Shown in pieces: positions 8,190-17,560 of a DNA stretch of 31,158 nucleotides. The DNA lies in contig JBIKIW010000016.1 of the NCBI GenBank assembly GCA_044361365.1, forward strand, positions 1-31,158, written 5' to 3'. Source of the DNA: JBIKIW01 sp044361365. GTDB lineage: Bacteria; Patescibacteriota; JACMRA01. A model generated the notes under the pieces. The model was not told where the DNA came from, ran no database searches, and worked only from the letters and a program-made list of their open reading frames with translations. Position numbers and translations under genes: made by a program. The first letter of the stretch is position 1; every line of letters starts with the position of its first letter.

Positions 8190-8900
8190 TTACAAACAAA
8201 TCAAGGGAACTTGATCTAAAATTGTCTTACAAAAAGCTTGTACCAAAATATCCTCAATTTGATTGTTACTAAAACCTCTTGTTTTCAAGAAAAAACTTTG
8301 CTCATTTTCTAGTCCAAAATTAGCCAAACCATGAGTTGCTTTTACTTCGTCGGTTTGAATCCGTAAATTTGGTTGACTTAAAATAGTAGAAAGATCGTCC
8401 AACATTAAATTTTTAATCTCCAAATGGGTGTCGGTTTGTTTGCCTTCAGGGCTTATTTTTATATTTCCAAAAGCCTTCACAGTTGCTCCTTTCGCCAAAA
8501 CATTTCTCATCATAAGCTTGCTTTTTTGGTTTGTTGCTAAGTGATTAAAGCTTATAGTATAGTTAAAAATAGCTTCATGAGTTAGAAATTTTCCTAAAAA
8601 ATAAATTTCAGTTTCAGTATTTGACTCCAAACAATCAATCTCCAGGTCAAAATCAATTTTAGAATTTGGCTCTGTTAAACAAATTATTTTTAACTTGCTT
8701 CCGTTTTTTTGAGTAATTTTTAGGTTGCTTGATTGGTTTATTTTCCAAAATATTTCCAAATCCGAATTGGCGTTCAAAATTAGATTCTGAAAATTTATAT
8801 CTTCCCAAGAGCTAAATATTTTTTGGCTCAAAGACACCTCTAAATCGTTTTTTCGATCACCCGAAAATTTATTATAAAAATCAGAAAAACTAAGATACAT
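8190..8900 (-). CDS. SufB/SufD-family Fe-S scaffold component
   Basis: A 236-aa protein with the beta-helix core of SufB/SufD. The family signature is at the C-terminus: ATHGLANFGLENEQSFF followed by LKTRGFSNNQIEDILVQAF, matching the usual 'ATVG...lFYLxSRGlsxxxAxxLl..gF' pattern. It is short compared with SufD (about 420 aa) or SufB (about 480 aa), lacking most of the N-terminal region. Start ATG 8900 lies one base after the SufC stop; a longer frame to 8963 would overlap SufC heavily. It works as partner of the SufC ATPase in assembling iron-sulfur clusters in the cytosol. No SufS, SufU or second SufB/D gene is nearby, so this may be a two-gene minimal system (SMS-like) or part of a dispersed SUF set. 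Confidence 0.8.
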   Translation of the reverse strand: MYLSFSDFYNKFSGDRKNDLEVSLSQKIFSSWEDINFQNLILNANSDLEIFWKINQSSNLKITQKNGSKLKIICLTEPNSKIDFDLEIDCLESNTETEIYFLGKFLTHEAIFNYTISFNHLATNQKSKLMMRNVLAKGATVKAFGNIKISPEGKQTDTHLEIKNLMLDDLSTILSQPNLRIQTDEVKATHGLANFGLENEQSFFLKTRGFSNNQIEDILVQAFCKTILDQVPLICL

Positions 8901-8901
8901 T

Positions 8902-9636
8902 TTATAAATATTGATAACCCTCACGTTGAATTTTTTCAAATAAAACAAAGTCTCCAGACTCAACCAACTTTCCTTTATTCAAAACAAAAACTCGATCTAT
9001 GGGTAAATTTCTGGCTAAATATGGGCTATGTGAAATAAGTAAAATTGTTTTTTGGGAAGATCTAAAAGAATTCAAAATTCGAGCTGATTGGCTAAGTGAG
9101 TCAATGTCTAACCCCGAATCAATTTCGTCTAAAATTACCAAATCTGGATCCAACATCAGCATCTGCAAAAGTTCGTTTTTTTTCTTTTCGCCGCCACTAG
9201 CTCCTACATTAAATTCTTTTTCGTAAAATTTATCTGAAAGTCCTAAATCTTTGGTAAATTGCTTGATTCTGGCTATAAAATTAGCAGCTTTTGGTTTTTG
9301 ACCATGAATTTGAGTATAGGATTCTTTAATTAATTGGATGGTTTTTACCCCGGCAATTTCTATAGGATTTTGAAAAGAGACAAAAATTTTCTGCTTAGCT
9401 ATTTCTTCAGGTTTTTGGTTGTTTAAAATAATTTCTTGATTGTTTTTGTGCAAAATAATCTCACCACTTTCAATTTTATAATTTGGATTTCCTGCAATAA
9501 CTTGAGAAAGTGTAGATTTTCCTGATCCGTTTGGACCTAAAAGCAAATTTATTCCACCTATTTTTAAATTCAAACTAACATCTTCTAAAATCTTTAGATC
9601 GCCTACCTCAACTGATAAATTGCGTACTTCTAGCAT
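8902..9636 (-). CDS. sufC: Fe-S cluster assembly ATPase SufC
   Basis: A 244-aa ABC-type ATPase, soluble and without membrane segments. Walker A is GPNGSGKST (about 34-42), the Q-loop is FQNPIEIAGV, the ABC signature is GASGGEKKKNELLQ (about 145-158), Walker B is LVILDEIDSGLD (about 167-178) and the switch His is in LISHSP. The extended signature 'GEKK(R/K)NE(I/L)LQ' and the 'DEIDSGLDID' Walker B separate SufC from transporter ATPases. ATG 9636 starts one base after the LCP gene stop; the in-frame TTG at 9651 would overlap it. It hydrolyses ATP to drive the scaffold encoded immediately downstream. Coupling with the LCP gene is positional only. Confidence 0.95.
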   Translation of the reverse strand: MLEVRNLSVEVGDLKILEDVSLNLKIGGINLLLGPNGSGKSTLSQVIAGNPNYKIESGEIILHKNNQEIILNNQKPEEIAKQKIFVSFQNPIEIAGVKTIQLIKESYTQIHGQKPKAANFIARIKQFTKDLGLSDKFYEKEFNVGASGGEKKKNELLQMLMLDPDLVILDEIDSGLDIDSLSQSARILNSFRSSQKTILLISHSPYLARNLPIDRVFVLNKGKLVESGDFVLFEKIQREGYQYL

Positions 9637-9637
9637 T

Positions 9638-11248
9638 TTAAATTGATTCAACCCAAACTATTATTTTAGCATTTTTTAGGTTAGCTGGAACCGTCTTTTC
9701 GGAAGGTATTTGAGATTCTAAAGTATATTTAAATTTGTCAGAGAATTTCTGCTTGCTAAAAGCGTCTCGAAGTTTATCATCAGCAATATAAACTGTGGTT
9801 TTTTCTTTGCTTGTAGCTGTAGCAGCTTTGATGGTTTTATAGTTATTATTTACCGTTACACTTTCAAAACCTAGATTAAATAAAGTATTTTGAGCAACGG
9901 TTGTATCGTTACTTTGATTGCCAAATACCGCTGTTTGTGCCTGATAAAGTTCAGCACTTTGAGATTCAACTAGCATGTTTTTGACTGTAGTTCTAGCTTT
10001 TTCTCTGTATTGAGAGTTATTTTTTGTCCCAACATAGCTGTATGGACCATCACAATAAGTTGAGTGCGAACCTCTTCCAATTTCAAGCGAGCCGCTACAC
10101 CAAATTGTCTGATCAGTTGACCAAATTATTCTGAAGAAAGAGTCGTCAACATTTACATCTTCAGTTAGCTTGTAAAAAGAAAGCACTTCATCAAGCTGAA
10201 CATTAGTTTTTACATTGTCTCCCAAAATTTTTAAATATGAGCTAATACTGTTAATGTTACCAAAAATACCTTTGGATTTAGCTTTTTTAGCAGTTGCCTG
10301 AATTACCTCACTTTGTCTCTTTGATCTATCAAAATCAGATGAATACTTTCTAGCTCTAGCAAAAATCAAGGACATGTTCCCGTCAAAGTTGTTCACACCA
10401 GCTTCAAATGTAAACTCACAGTAAGCACCACCCTCTACATAAACTGTTCTATTGCAAGGAACCCCTGCTGGAACTTCAATTTTAGGAAAAACATCTGTGA
10501 AAGTTTTATCCACACTTACCTCAATCCCCCCAAGCTCATCTACAACTTGTTGAACTGCTTGAAAATTTGTAACTGCCCAATAGTGAATTGGAATATCGAA
10601 TTCTTTGGAGATAGTGTTGGAAAGTGCATTTGCTCCAGCTGATTCATCGTCTGGTCTAGATTGAGCTGCGATAGGATAAATTTCATTAATTTTGCCAGTA
10701 TTAGAAACTTCTTGACCTGAGGCATTTGGGAAGTATCCAACAGCATAGGTGTCTCTAGGAATGTTCAAAGTAACTACTTTTTTCTCGCTATAAAAGTACG
10801 ATACCAGAATTATTGTGTCTGAAAGACTTGCAGCTTCATCAACCCCGATCACAAGAAGATTTGTACGCCCCTCATCTTCACCTTTAAGCTTAGTTCTTTG
10901 GTTGTTATTTAAGACGTTTGGCAGCTTTAGACATTTAAAATCCAACAACCCTTTACACTCATCATTTTGCACAATTACCTGATCAGCTGTACTAAAAACG
11001 CTGTGACCGAAATAAGCTCCTGCACCTAAAAAAAACAAACTAGATAAAATTAAAAGCAATGAAACAGCCTTACCAATTCCAAATCTTTTCTTTTTTGGAA
11101 CAACTCTCTCGTCCGAAATTTCATCATGACCTGAAACAATAACCTCTTCACCTTCAGAATTCACATAAGAACCTACAAAATCGTGATCAACTACAGATTT
11201 ATGATCTATATCAACTTCATTTTCTGAATCTTTTTTGTGGTCTGACAT
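9638..11248 (-). CDS. LytR-CpsA-Psr (LCP) family cell-wall glycopolymer ligase
   Basis: A 536-aa membrane-anchored enzyme of the family that attaches polyprenyl-phosphate-linked glycopolymers to peptidoglycan. Residues 1-56 are a cytoplasmic acidic region, 57-83 a single membrane helix, and the LCP domain follows from about 128: NLLVIGVDE, SDTIILVSY, then LNIPRDTY (162-169) with the conserved Arg/Asp. The pyrophosphate-binding arginines are in FARARKYSSDFDRSKRQ. The C-terminal ~90 residues (from about TVAQNTLFNLGF) match a LytR_C-type domain. Several Cys in the extracytoplasmic part suggest disulfides. It is followed directly by sufC. Upstream lies a methyltransferase pseudogene and no convincing promoter was found. 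Start ATG 11248 has no Shine-Dalgarno. Confidence 0.92.
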   Translation of the reverse strand: MSDHKKDSENEVDIDHKSVVDHDFVGSYVNSEGEEVIVSGHDEISDERVVPKKKRFGIGKAVSLLLILSSLFFLGAGAYFGHSVFSTADQVIVQNDECKGLLDFKCLKLPNVLNNNQRTKLKGEDEGRTNLLVIGVDEAASLSDTIILVSYFYSEKKVVTLNIPRDTYAVGYFPNASGQEVSNTGKINEIYPIAAQSRPDDESAGANALSNTISKEFDIPIHYWAVTNFQAVQQVVDELGGIEVSVDKTFTDVFPKIEVPAGVPCNRTVYVEGGAYCEFTFEAGVNNFDGNMSLIFARARKYSSDFDRSKRQSEVIQATAKKAKSKGIFGNINSISSYLKILGDNVKTNVQLDEVLSFYKLTEDVNVDDSFFRIIWSTDQTIWCSGSLEIGRGSHSTYCDGPYSYVGTKNNSQYREKARTTVKNMLVESQSAELYQAQTAVFGNQSNDTTVAQNTLFNLGFESVTVNNNYKTIKAATATSKEKTTVYIADDKLRDAFSKQKFSDKFKYTLESQIPSEKTVPANLKNAKIIVWVESI

Positions 11249-11317
11249 AATTAAAACTTTTTGAATAAACTATGAAACACTTCAAAATCAAACTTTTCTC
11301 GTCAAGTTAATCCAAAA

Positions 11318-11580
11318 AAGCTAAAGCTAAAAATCTTTAACCAAATAAAATATCACAAAAAGATGAATCTTAGAATAAACATCCTAAAAATAAGGTTTTA
11401 GTCTTTTACTTTCAATAATTGACTTAGACTCATTAAAGTCTAAAATTTAAAACCTCCGACTATAATTTCTCGAACCATTGTGGAAATTGAACGATGTAGG
11501 AAATAACATAATTCTCCAAAAAGAGTATCCTAAATTGGATGAAAAGTATTATAATCTCCAAATATTTTGTCTTTAAATTA
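11318..11580 (-). pseudogene. Decayed 3' fragment of a SAM methyltransferase, paralogue of 17561-18334
   Basis: Translated on the minus strand this stretch gives KDKIFGDYNTFHPI-stop-DTLFGEL, then HRSIS-M-REII-GGFKF-stop, lining up with KDEIFGDYHTFRPIKDKLFGEL and HRSISRMIREIINGGFKIL in the intact methyltransferase. Similarity at DNA level continues to the gene's 3' end (compare 17565-17830), by eye about 70% identity. At least two in-frame stops and small indels show it is dead. The homology ends just before the S8 peptidase stop codon. It corresponds to roughly the last 90-100 codons only. Together with the intact gene it brackets the peptidase gene. Confidence 0.85.
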
Positions 11581-11593
11581 ATATATGTATTTT

Positions 11594-14500
11594 TTAAAAA
11601 ACAACATTCACATCTTTACCTGCGATATAAAAATCTCCGGGTTGCAAACCTGATGCGATTGCTTGAGCATTGTTTGAAAAGGTATTCAATCCTACTACTG
11701 ATAATACTGAACTTGGGCTACTTGTACCTATGCCAACTTTATCTCCTGAAACAATTGACGCTAAATTCGTTTTTAGCTTGCCCCACGACACAGAGCTATT
11801 AGATCTAGTTCTACATAAAAAATTGTTTAAAGGATCTCCCCATGACACTGAGTTTGGAGTTGGTAATTTTTTAGAACCTGTAGAATTGTAACAATTTCCA
11901 AAATCTGTATTTATATTGGAATTATTTCCAGAAACAACCACCTGCAAACTGCCATTGTACAAATACAAATCACCATTTTTAAAATTTTGAGTATTTTGGT
12001 CTATTTCGGCTTGAGTTGCAAAATTAGTCAACCCCTTGACAGCTAAAATACTGTTTGGCGTGGTGGTTCCTATTCCAATTTTACCATTGCTGGAAATACT
12101 AGCCAGGTTGGTTTTTAATTTGCCTGAATTTGATGTATTGTTATTCTCTATAGTTGAACAGATAAACTTGTTGAGAATTTTACCCCATTGATTATTATCG
12201 AGTCCGTTTGTCGGTAGCCTTAGTTCCACACTATTGTCATTTGTATAACAATCAGGATCTACAATAGAGGGTACTTCTGGAGATGCTTGTCCGGAATTTA
12301 CAATTTTGACCTGTGTACCAGATCTATATAAATCACCAGTTTTGAGACCCGCAGTTATAGCATCTTGTTCGGTGGAGTAATTATTTAATCCAACAATTGA
12401 AAGCTTTGTAGTTGGGTTGCTGGTTCCTATTCCTACTTTTCCTGTGTCTGTAATACTTGCTAAATCTGGATGTAGCTTACTGGTGTTGGTCAAATCTTTT
12501 GTGTTTAACGTTTGCTCCAAAAAGTTGTTCAATGAAATCCCCCAGTTGGATTGTCCAATTGCCGGTATTTGTGACGGTTTTTCAATCTCTATTAGCAATC
12601 TAGAATTCCAAGGACACCACAAATTATTTGGTAAAAAGTCTCCACCCACTGCTGATAGGTGATCCTCTACATATCTGATACTCGCGTCGCAAACCTCAAT
12701 CGCAAATTCAAAAAAGCTTATACTCTCAGGATCTAAATAGTAACTCCAATTGTTGTTGTAATCAGCAGGTTGAGCAACTATAGTACCTTTTACACTAATA
12801 GTGCCTGTTTCTGTACCACTAAGGATATTTCTGGCAGTTTGTATTTTTGATGGATTTGTAAGTTTGATAATAAACCTGTCAGAATCTTCTACTAAGTCAG
12901 AATGGTCGCCTTTAAATACAAAATAAGCTTCCGTAGGGTTGCCGGAAAAAACTTTTATATCTGAGAGTATATTTTTGAAATCATTTTGTAGAGGAATAGC
13001 GCTTCCTACATAAACCTGAAGTTTTTTAGTGATTATATCGGAAGTTGAATTTGTGCCAACATCTAAATTAGGACAATTAAAAATACTTTTGTTTACTCCA
13101 AAAAAATTACAAACAACTGAATTAGTGTTTGCCTGGTCTTGAGTTTTCAAATACAGATTGTTTCCTGCTGCAGGAATTGTAATATTCGGAGGTAAAGTAC
13201 CACTGCAATTAACTAAAGCATTTGGATAAACTGGATTAGACGAGCATTGAACAGATAAAGAATCTGCGTTCTCTAACGTCAATAAAGTTTGTGTCCCATC
13301 ATCAACTACAGTTGATAAATTGTTTGTATGATAACTATCATGTAAATATGAACTCCATTGATTAGCAGGGGGTTTAACATAAGGTTGGTTTAATTCGTAC
13401 ACTACTATATATGGATTATCTAGTTTAAAGCACATATTATCGCCACACTCTGGTTTCCATCTGTCTGTGCTATTGTAAACAGCTACCAATTCAGCCATAC
13501 CATCATTGTCTGTATCTGTAATTTGCGAAAAACTAGCCCAATTATTACCATCACTAAAATTACCTAATCTTTTCCTAAAACTAGTGATTTCTGTACCGTC
13601 TTTATTATAAGCTGCAATTACGCTACTGTTTCCTGTAATTATGTCCAAATTACCATCACCATTGACATCAAAAAATATAGGAGTATCAGCAGAATTATTT
13701 GTAGGTATTGGCTGACCAAAAAGCTCGCCTAAAACTGGATCTGTACTAAATTTTATCCAAGGATAAGAAGGTGTTTCAGGAAACAAGTTTGGAAATTTTC
13801 TATCCCAACCTGTTAATTTAGTTCCGTCCGTGTCTATACCCACCACATCTTCATAATAACCTAAAGGAGTCGTGCACCCTATACCTTCACACAGGTTTGG
13901 GAGAATTGTGGTAAAAAGCATTTCCAGCTCAGGATCGGCGTCTAAATTAACCACAGATATATTTGAGTAAGACTTTAAAATATTTTGGTATGCATTTGGT
14001 ACAAAAGGATGCTTCGCCAGATAACTTGCTGGAAAATTAGGCAGTAACTGACCTTGATTGGTGAACGCAAAAACCTTATACTGAAAAGTGCTTCCAAGGG
14101 CATCGTTTTGACCAGTTTCTAAGCTTGCGTGAATAATGATTTCATCATTTCCGTCATTATTGATATCGGCTATGGTTGGAGTAGATGTAATAAATTGGGA
14201 TACAATATCATTAAGCTGACCATCGTTATTTTGATCAAAATTCAAAAGAAAATCTTGAGTTTGTTGTGGCCAACCAGCTATAGAGTTACCATTTTTGTCT
14301 AGCACAAAAAGTTTTTTACCAAAAGGCATTACCATGTCCATATTCCCATCTTTATTTATATCTCCTATAGCAACACCAGCCCCAAAAAGCATATCGTCTG
14401 AAGCTCTTTGGCTAAATTCTATCGGAGGTACAACTGTAATAGATTTTGGAAAGCCGCTGTGAGAAATGCCACTTTTTGCAGTGACCAAATCCAAATGACC

Positions 14501-17356
14501 TATCCTGTCTTTAATAATTATATCCACAAAACCATCTTTATTCATATCGCTAGCTGTAAGAGAAAATTGACCCATATATTTTACAGAAGCATTATTTATA
14601 AAGTCTGAATCTTTCCAAACAGTTTTTGGGTAATCTGGTAATAAGTTACCTTGATAGTCTACGCCATATAATTTTAAAATATATTCATTGTCTGTGGATG
14701 TACTTGTGTCTTTGTAGTCAGTGAATTTGGTAACAAAAAATATTTCTTTTTTGCCATCATTATCTGCGTCAATTACTAAAGGTTTGTTGTTTATGGTCTG
14801 CTCAAAGACATTTGTCGCGGGACGCGAAGGCAAAGCAACGGGAAAACCTGTAGCGTAATTACCGTCTGAATTTACGACATAAACCTTATTATCGATAGGT
14901 AAAGATTGCCTGCCTTTGTTCATATAGATAATTTCTTTTTTGTTATCACCATCTATATCTTCTACTGCGGGGTTTATAATACTTCTTTTCGTCAAAAAAT
15001 CACCGCTTTTATCTATTTTTAAGGGAAAGTTAGCTTTAAAATTGGTATCTACTGTGAGTTCGTAATGGCCTAAAGAATTATCTAAATTATCAAAATACTC
15101 TACAGTGTAAATTCCAGAAGTAGTAATCGTATTTGCAGGAATATATGCAAATATGTTTGATGTGCAAATAGGTCTAGTTGGTGTGGCGGAGCATTTTGTT
15201 GTAGAAAACTTATCACTTGGGTTTGAGCTTAGATAGTATTTAACTGTGACGTTGCTATTTCCTGAGATGGCATCTATAGCAATATCAACTTTAGGACTAG
15301 ATATTTGATTACTTCTTGCAACTTCATAATTATTTATAGAAACCTTAATAATTTCACTTATTTTCATAGTCAAAGAGTTCGGGTTTACAGCGTAATCTAT
15401 TTTTACAAGTACATATTTATCCTCTCCAAAATCAACCGTATTTATATTTTTGGTAATTGTATTTGCTGAGGTTGTATTGCCAAACGATGACCAGGCAACA
15501 TTTTCTAACGGGGTTGAGTATAAACCCAAACTTCCTTGAATATTTGAATCTCCAGAAATAGATGCAGTGCCTGATAATTTTTGATTATTTGAGATGTTGA
15601 GACTTAAATTTGGCAAATTGGTTATACTAGTTTGAAGCAGATTATTATTTCTAAAAACTCCATACCCTTTGAAAAAATCAAATTCACCAGCTTGAATAGT
15701 TTCATTCCTAAGTATATGTTTGATGGTTGTAAAATTTAAATTTGGTTTATTGGCTACCAAAAGGGAAACAACTCCAGCAATTTGTGGAGACGCCATAGAA
15801 GTTCCCGAAATTACCATATAGTTACTTTGATAATCATACTTACCGTCACCAAGTTTATTAAATTTTGATTTTAGAGACAAAATATCTTGACCGGGTGCCA
15901 TAATATCAACTTTGTTTCCGTAATTACTGAAATGGGCTTTTTCTCCTGAACTGTTGTTTGCCCCAACTGTAATAACCTCGTTTAGTTTGGCTGGGAAAAA
16001 ATTAATAGCTTCGGTGTTATTGTTTCCTGCTGCCACTACAGTGATTATACCCAAATTATAAGCCTCTACAATTTTTTTTCCTTCTGGTGTATTTCTAGAT
16101 TTTTCAGCTGTATCTGCAGAGTTGCCACCCCAACTAAAGTTATACACTTTGACTTTGGAATTTCCGTACGCTATCGAATTAATTATACTAGAAGAAGTCA
16201 ACCCTCCATTAGAATCACCTGCTTTAATCCCTAAAATTTTTACATTACTTGCTATACCAGCAATACCTATATTATTGTTTTTTTCTGCAGCAATACTACC
16301 AGCTACATGAGTTCCGTGCCCATTATCATCCATAGGATCCCTGTCGTTATCGACAAAATCCCAACCCAAAATATCATCAATATAACCATTATTATCACTG
16401 TCTAAAGTATTCACAAGAGGTGAACCATTGCTGATTGCATCTCGCAAGTTAATAACAGAGTCGCTATTAATATCGAGATTATTGCTTCGGAGGTAAGTAA
16501 GCACTTCTCTAGCTGTAATATCATTATCTGAGTTTGTATCTAGCGTGATTTTTAAGTTTGTTGGAATTTCTCCATTATTTATCCAAATATTATTTTCAAT
16601 ATCAGGATGGGTGTAATCTATACCGCTATCTACGACTCCAACAACAACCCCTTTTCCAGAGTTGCTCGTATCCTGACTCCACACACTCTCTATATTTAGA
16701 TCAATGTTGTTAGTTCCAGTTTTATTTTCCAAGCCTGTTGAAGTGCCATTTTTACCAGGATATGTTTGACCGATATTTTCCAGACTCCACATTTTGGAAT
16801 ACAATGGATCGTTAGGTGCTGCGGTTGTGCTATAAATTTTATTAAAAAACACAGACTCTATGTTTGGATCTGTTTCCAGCTGCTTTTTCCACAGATATGT
16901 TTCAAAGTTATCTTCATCTGAACTTTGCGTTTCAACCTTTCCATTATTTACAGGTTCAAGAGGCTTGTATGTTTGTTCTTCAGTTTCAATATTAACAGAT
17001 TGTGTGCTTAAATTACTCGGCACTTTCTTTTTTACCAAAAAAGTTTGATCATTGCTGTTTAACTTTATTTGCTCAACCTCTTGAGGTAAATTACTGTTAT
17101 TTTGAAATGAATACCAACTATTTATCTGATTTTTTGCTTTATATTTTACAATAAGTTCATCTTTTACAATATCTATATTTTTGTAGTTTTGATAATCTCC
17201 GTAATCAACACTAGGTGGCTGGCTGGCAGAGGCTATTTTATTGGGTTTTTCTGTATTAATACTAAGCCAACTACCAACTAAAAATATAGATAGAGCAAAA
17301 AACAGTACAAATAATAGAGCTGCGAAAATCTTTTTAGGACTCCTATTTATCTTCAT
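11594..17356 (-). CDS. Giant secreted S8 (subtilisin-like) peptidase with FG-GAP repeats and VGIGT C-terminal repeats
   Basis: A 1920-aa exported protein. Residues 10-33 are an N-terminal membrane/signal segment, followed by a prodomain-like region (about 50-200). The S8 domain has Asp in VVDSGIDYTHPD (D243), His in DDNGHGTHVAGS (H347), oxyanion Asn in VAAGNNN (N445) and Ser in GTSMASP (S520), so it should be active. Between Asp and His lies an inserted segment with three EF-hand-like calcium loops (DTNSDNDI, DINSDSVI, DSDNNGYIDD). Residues about 785-1300 hold some eight FG-GAP/VCBS-like calcium loops (e.g. DINKDGNMDM, DVNGDGNLDI), probably a beta-propeller. Near 1340-1560 are Cys-containing beta domains, and 1601-1920 carries three repeats of an NNFL...DLASI...GKVGIGT...GD(L/F)Y module. 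A strong promoter lies at 17446-17474. Substrate unknown; an outer-surface adhesive protease is a reasonable reading. Confidence 0.93.
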   Translation of the reverse strand: MKINRSPKKIFAALLFVLFFALSIFLVGSWLSINTEKPNKIASASQPPSVDYGDYQNYKNIDIVKDELIVKYKAKNQINSWYSFQNNSNLPQEVEQIKLNSNDQTFLVKKKVPSNLSTQSVNIETEEQTYKPLEPVNNGKVETQSSDEDNFETYLWKKQLETDPNIESVFFNKIYSTTAAPNDPLYSKMWSLENIGQTYPGKNGTSTGLENKTGTNNIDLNIESVWSQDTSNSGKGVVVGVVDSGIDYTHPDIENNIWINNGEIPTNLKITLDTNSDNDITAREVLTYLRSNNLDINSDSVINLRDAISNGSPLVNTLDSDNNGYIDDILGWDFVDNDRDPMDDNGHGTHVAGSIAAEKNNNIGIAGIASNVKILGIKAGDSNGGLTSSSIINSIAYGNSKVKVYNFSWGGNSADTAEKSRNTPEGKKIVEAYNLGIITVVAAGNNNTEAINFFPAKLNEVITVGANNSSGEKAHFSNYGNKVDIMAPGQDILSLKSKFNKLGDGKYDYQSNYMVISGTSMASPQIAGVVSLLVANKPNLNFTTIKHILRNETIQAGEFDFFKGYGVFRNNNLLQTSITNLPNLSLNISNNQKLSGTASISGDSNIQGSLGLYSTPLENVAWSSFGNTTSANTITKNINTVDFGEDKYVLVKIDYAVNPNSLTMKISEIIKVSINNYEVARSNQISSPKVDIAIDAISGNSNVTVKYYLSSNPSDKFSTTKCSATPTRPICTSNIFAYIPANTITTSGIYTVEYFDNLDNSLGHYELTVDTNFKANFPLKIDKSGDFLTKRSIINPAVEDIDGDNKKEIIYMNKGRQSLPIDNKVYVVNSDGNYATGFPVALPSRPATNVFEQTINNKPLVIDADNDGKKEIFFVTKFTDYKDTSTSTDNEYILKLYGVDYQGNLLPDYPKTVWKDSDFINNASVKYMGQFSLTASDMNKDGFVDIIIKDRIGHLDLVTAKSGISHSGFPKSITVVPPIEFSQRASDDMLFGAGVAIGDINKDGNMDMVMPFGKKLFVLDKNGNSIAGWPQQTQDFLLNFDQNNDGQLNDIVSQFITSTPTIADINNDGNDEIIIHASLETGQNDALGSTFQYKVFAFTNQGQLLPNFPASYLAKHPFVPNAYQNILKSYSNISVVNLDADPELEMLFTTILPNLCEGIGCTTPLGYYEDVVGIDTDGTKLTGWDRKFPNLFPETPSYPWIKFSTDPVLGELFGQPIPTNNSADTPIFFDVNGDGNLDIITGNSSVIAAYNKDGTEITSFRKRLGNFSDGNNWASFSQITDTDNDGMAELVAVYNSTDRWKPECGDNMCFKLDNPYIVVYELNQPYVKPPANQWSSYLHDSYHTNNLSTVVDDGTQTLLTLENADSLSVQCSSNPVYPNALVNCSGTLPPNITIPAAGNNLYLKTQDQANTNSVVCNFFGVNKSIFNCPNLDVGTNSTSDIITKKLQVYVGSAIPLQNDFKNILSDIKVFSGNPTEAYFVFKGDHSDLVEDSDRFIIKLTNPSKIQTARNILSGTETGTISVKGTIVAQPADYNNNWSYYLDPESISFFEFAIEVCDASIRYVEDHLSAVGGDFLPNNLWCPWNSRLLIEIEKPSQIPAIGQSNWGISLNNFLEQTLNTKDLTNTSKLHPDLASITDTGKVGIGTSNPTTKLSIVGLNNYSTEQDAITAGLKTGDLYRSGTQVKIVNSGQASPEVPSIVDPDCYTNDNSVELRLPTNGLDNNQWGKILNKFICSTIENNNTSNSGKLKTNLASISSNGKIGIGTTTPNSILAVKGLTNFATQAEIDQNTQNFKNGDLYLYNGSLQVVVSGNNSNINTDFGNCYNSTGSKKLPTPNSVSWGDPLNNFLCRTRSNSSVSWGKLKTNLASIVSGDKVGIGTSSPSSVLSVVGLNTFSNNAQAIASGLQPGDFYIAGKDVNVVF

Positions 17357-17399
17357 AAGAAAATTTTTTGTTTTTGTTTTTGTTTTAGTGGAATGAAAG

Positions 17400-17438
17400 G
17401 AAATAAGGTTTAAACATTAATCCATAATTCCTTATTTC
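17400..17438 (-). other. 5'-UTR hairpin at the start of the S8 peptidase transcript
   Basis: Perfect 9-bp inverted repeat GAAATAAGG (17400-17408) / CCTTATTTC (17430-17438) with a 21-nt loop. It begins at the predicted transcription start (near 17439), so it would form the very 5' end of the mRNA. It is followed by an unstructured CAAAAA-rich leader up to ATG 17356. It could act as an mRNA-stabilising 5' stem or as an operator. Confidence 0.5.
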
Positions 17439-17445
17439 GCTCTGA

Positions 17446-17474
17446 ATTAAAGCCCTATTTATAGGTAATGTCAA
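17446..17474 (-). promoter_or_regulatory. sigma70-type promoter of the S8 peptidase gene
   Basis: On the minus strand TTGACA (17474-17469), a 17-nt spacer and TTTAAT (17451-17446): perfect -35 and five of six -10 matches. Predicted start near 17439 leaves a leader of about 83 nt. Confidence 0.75.
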
Positions 17475-17560
17475 ACAAACATGATTTCAAACCTAATCGA
17501 TGCAGATTAAGAGATTTATTAATATCATCCTTGGTATTTTCTCAGCCATAATTTAGTCTA

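Noticed and set aside
11539..12662. Small plus-strand ORFs at 11539-11802, 11670-11891 and 12417-12662
   Set aside because: Antisense shadows of the S8 peptidase repeats and of the methyltransferase pseudogene; repeats in the peptidase cause the similar shadow sequences.
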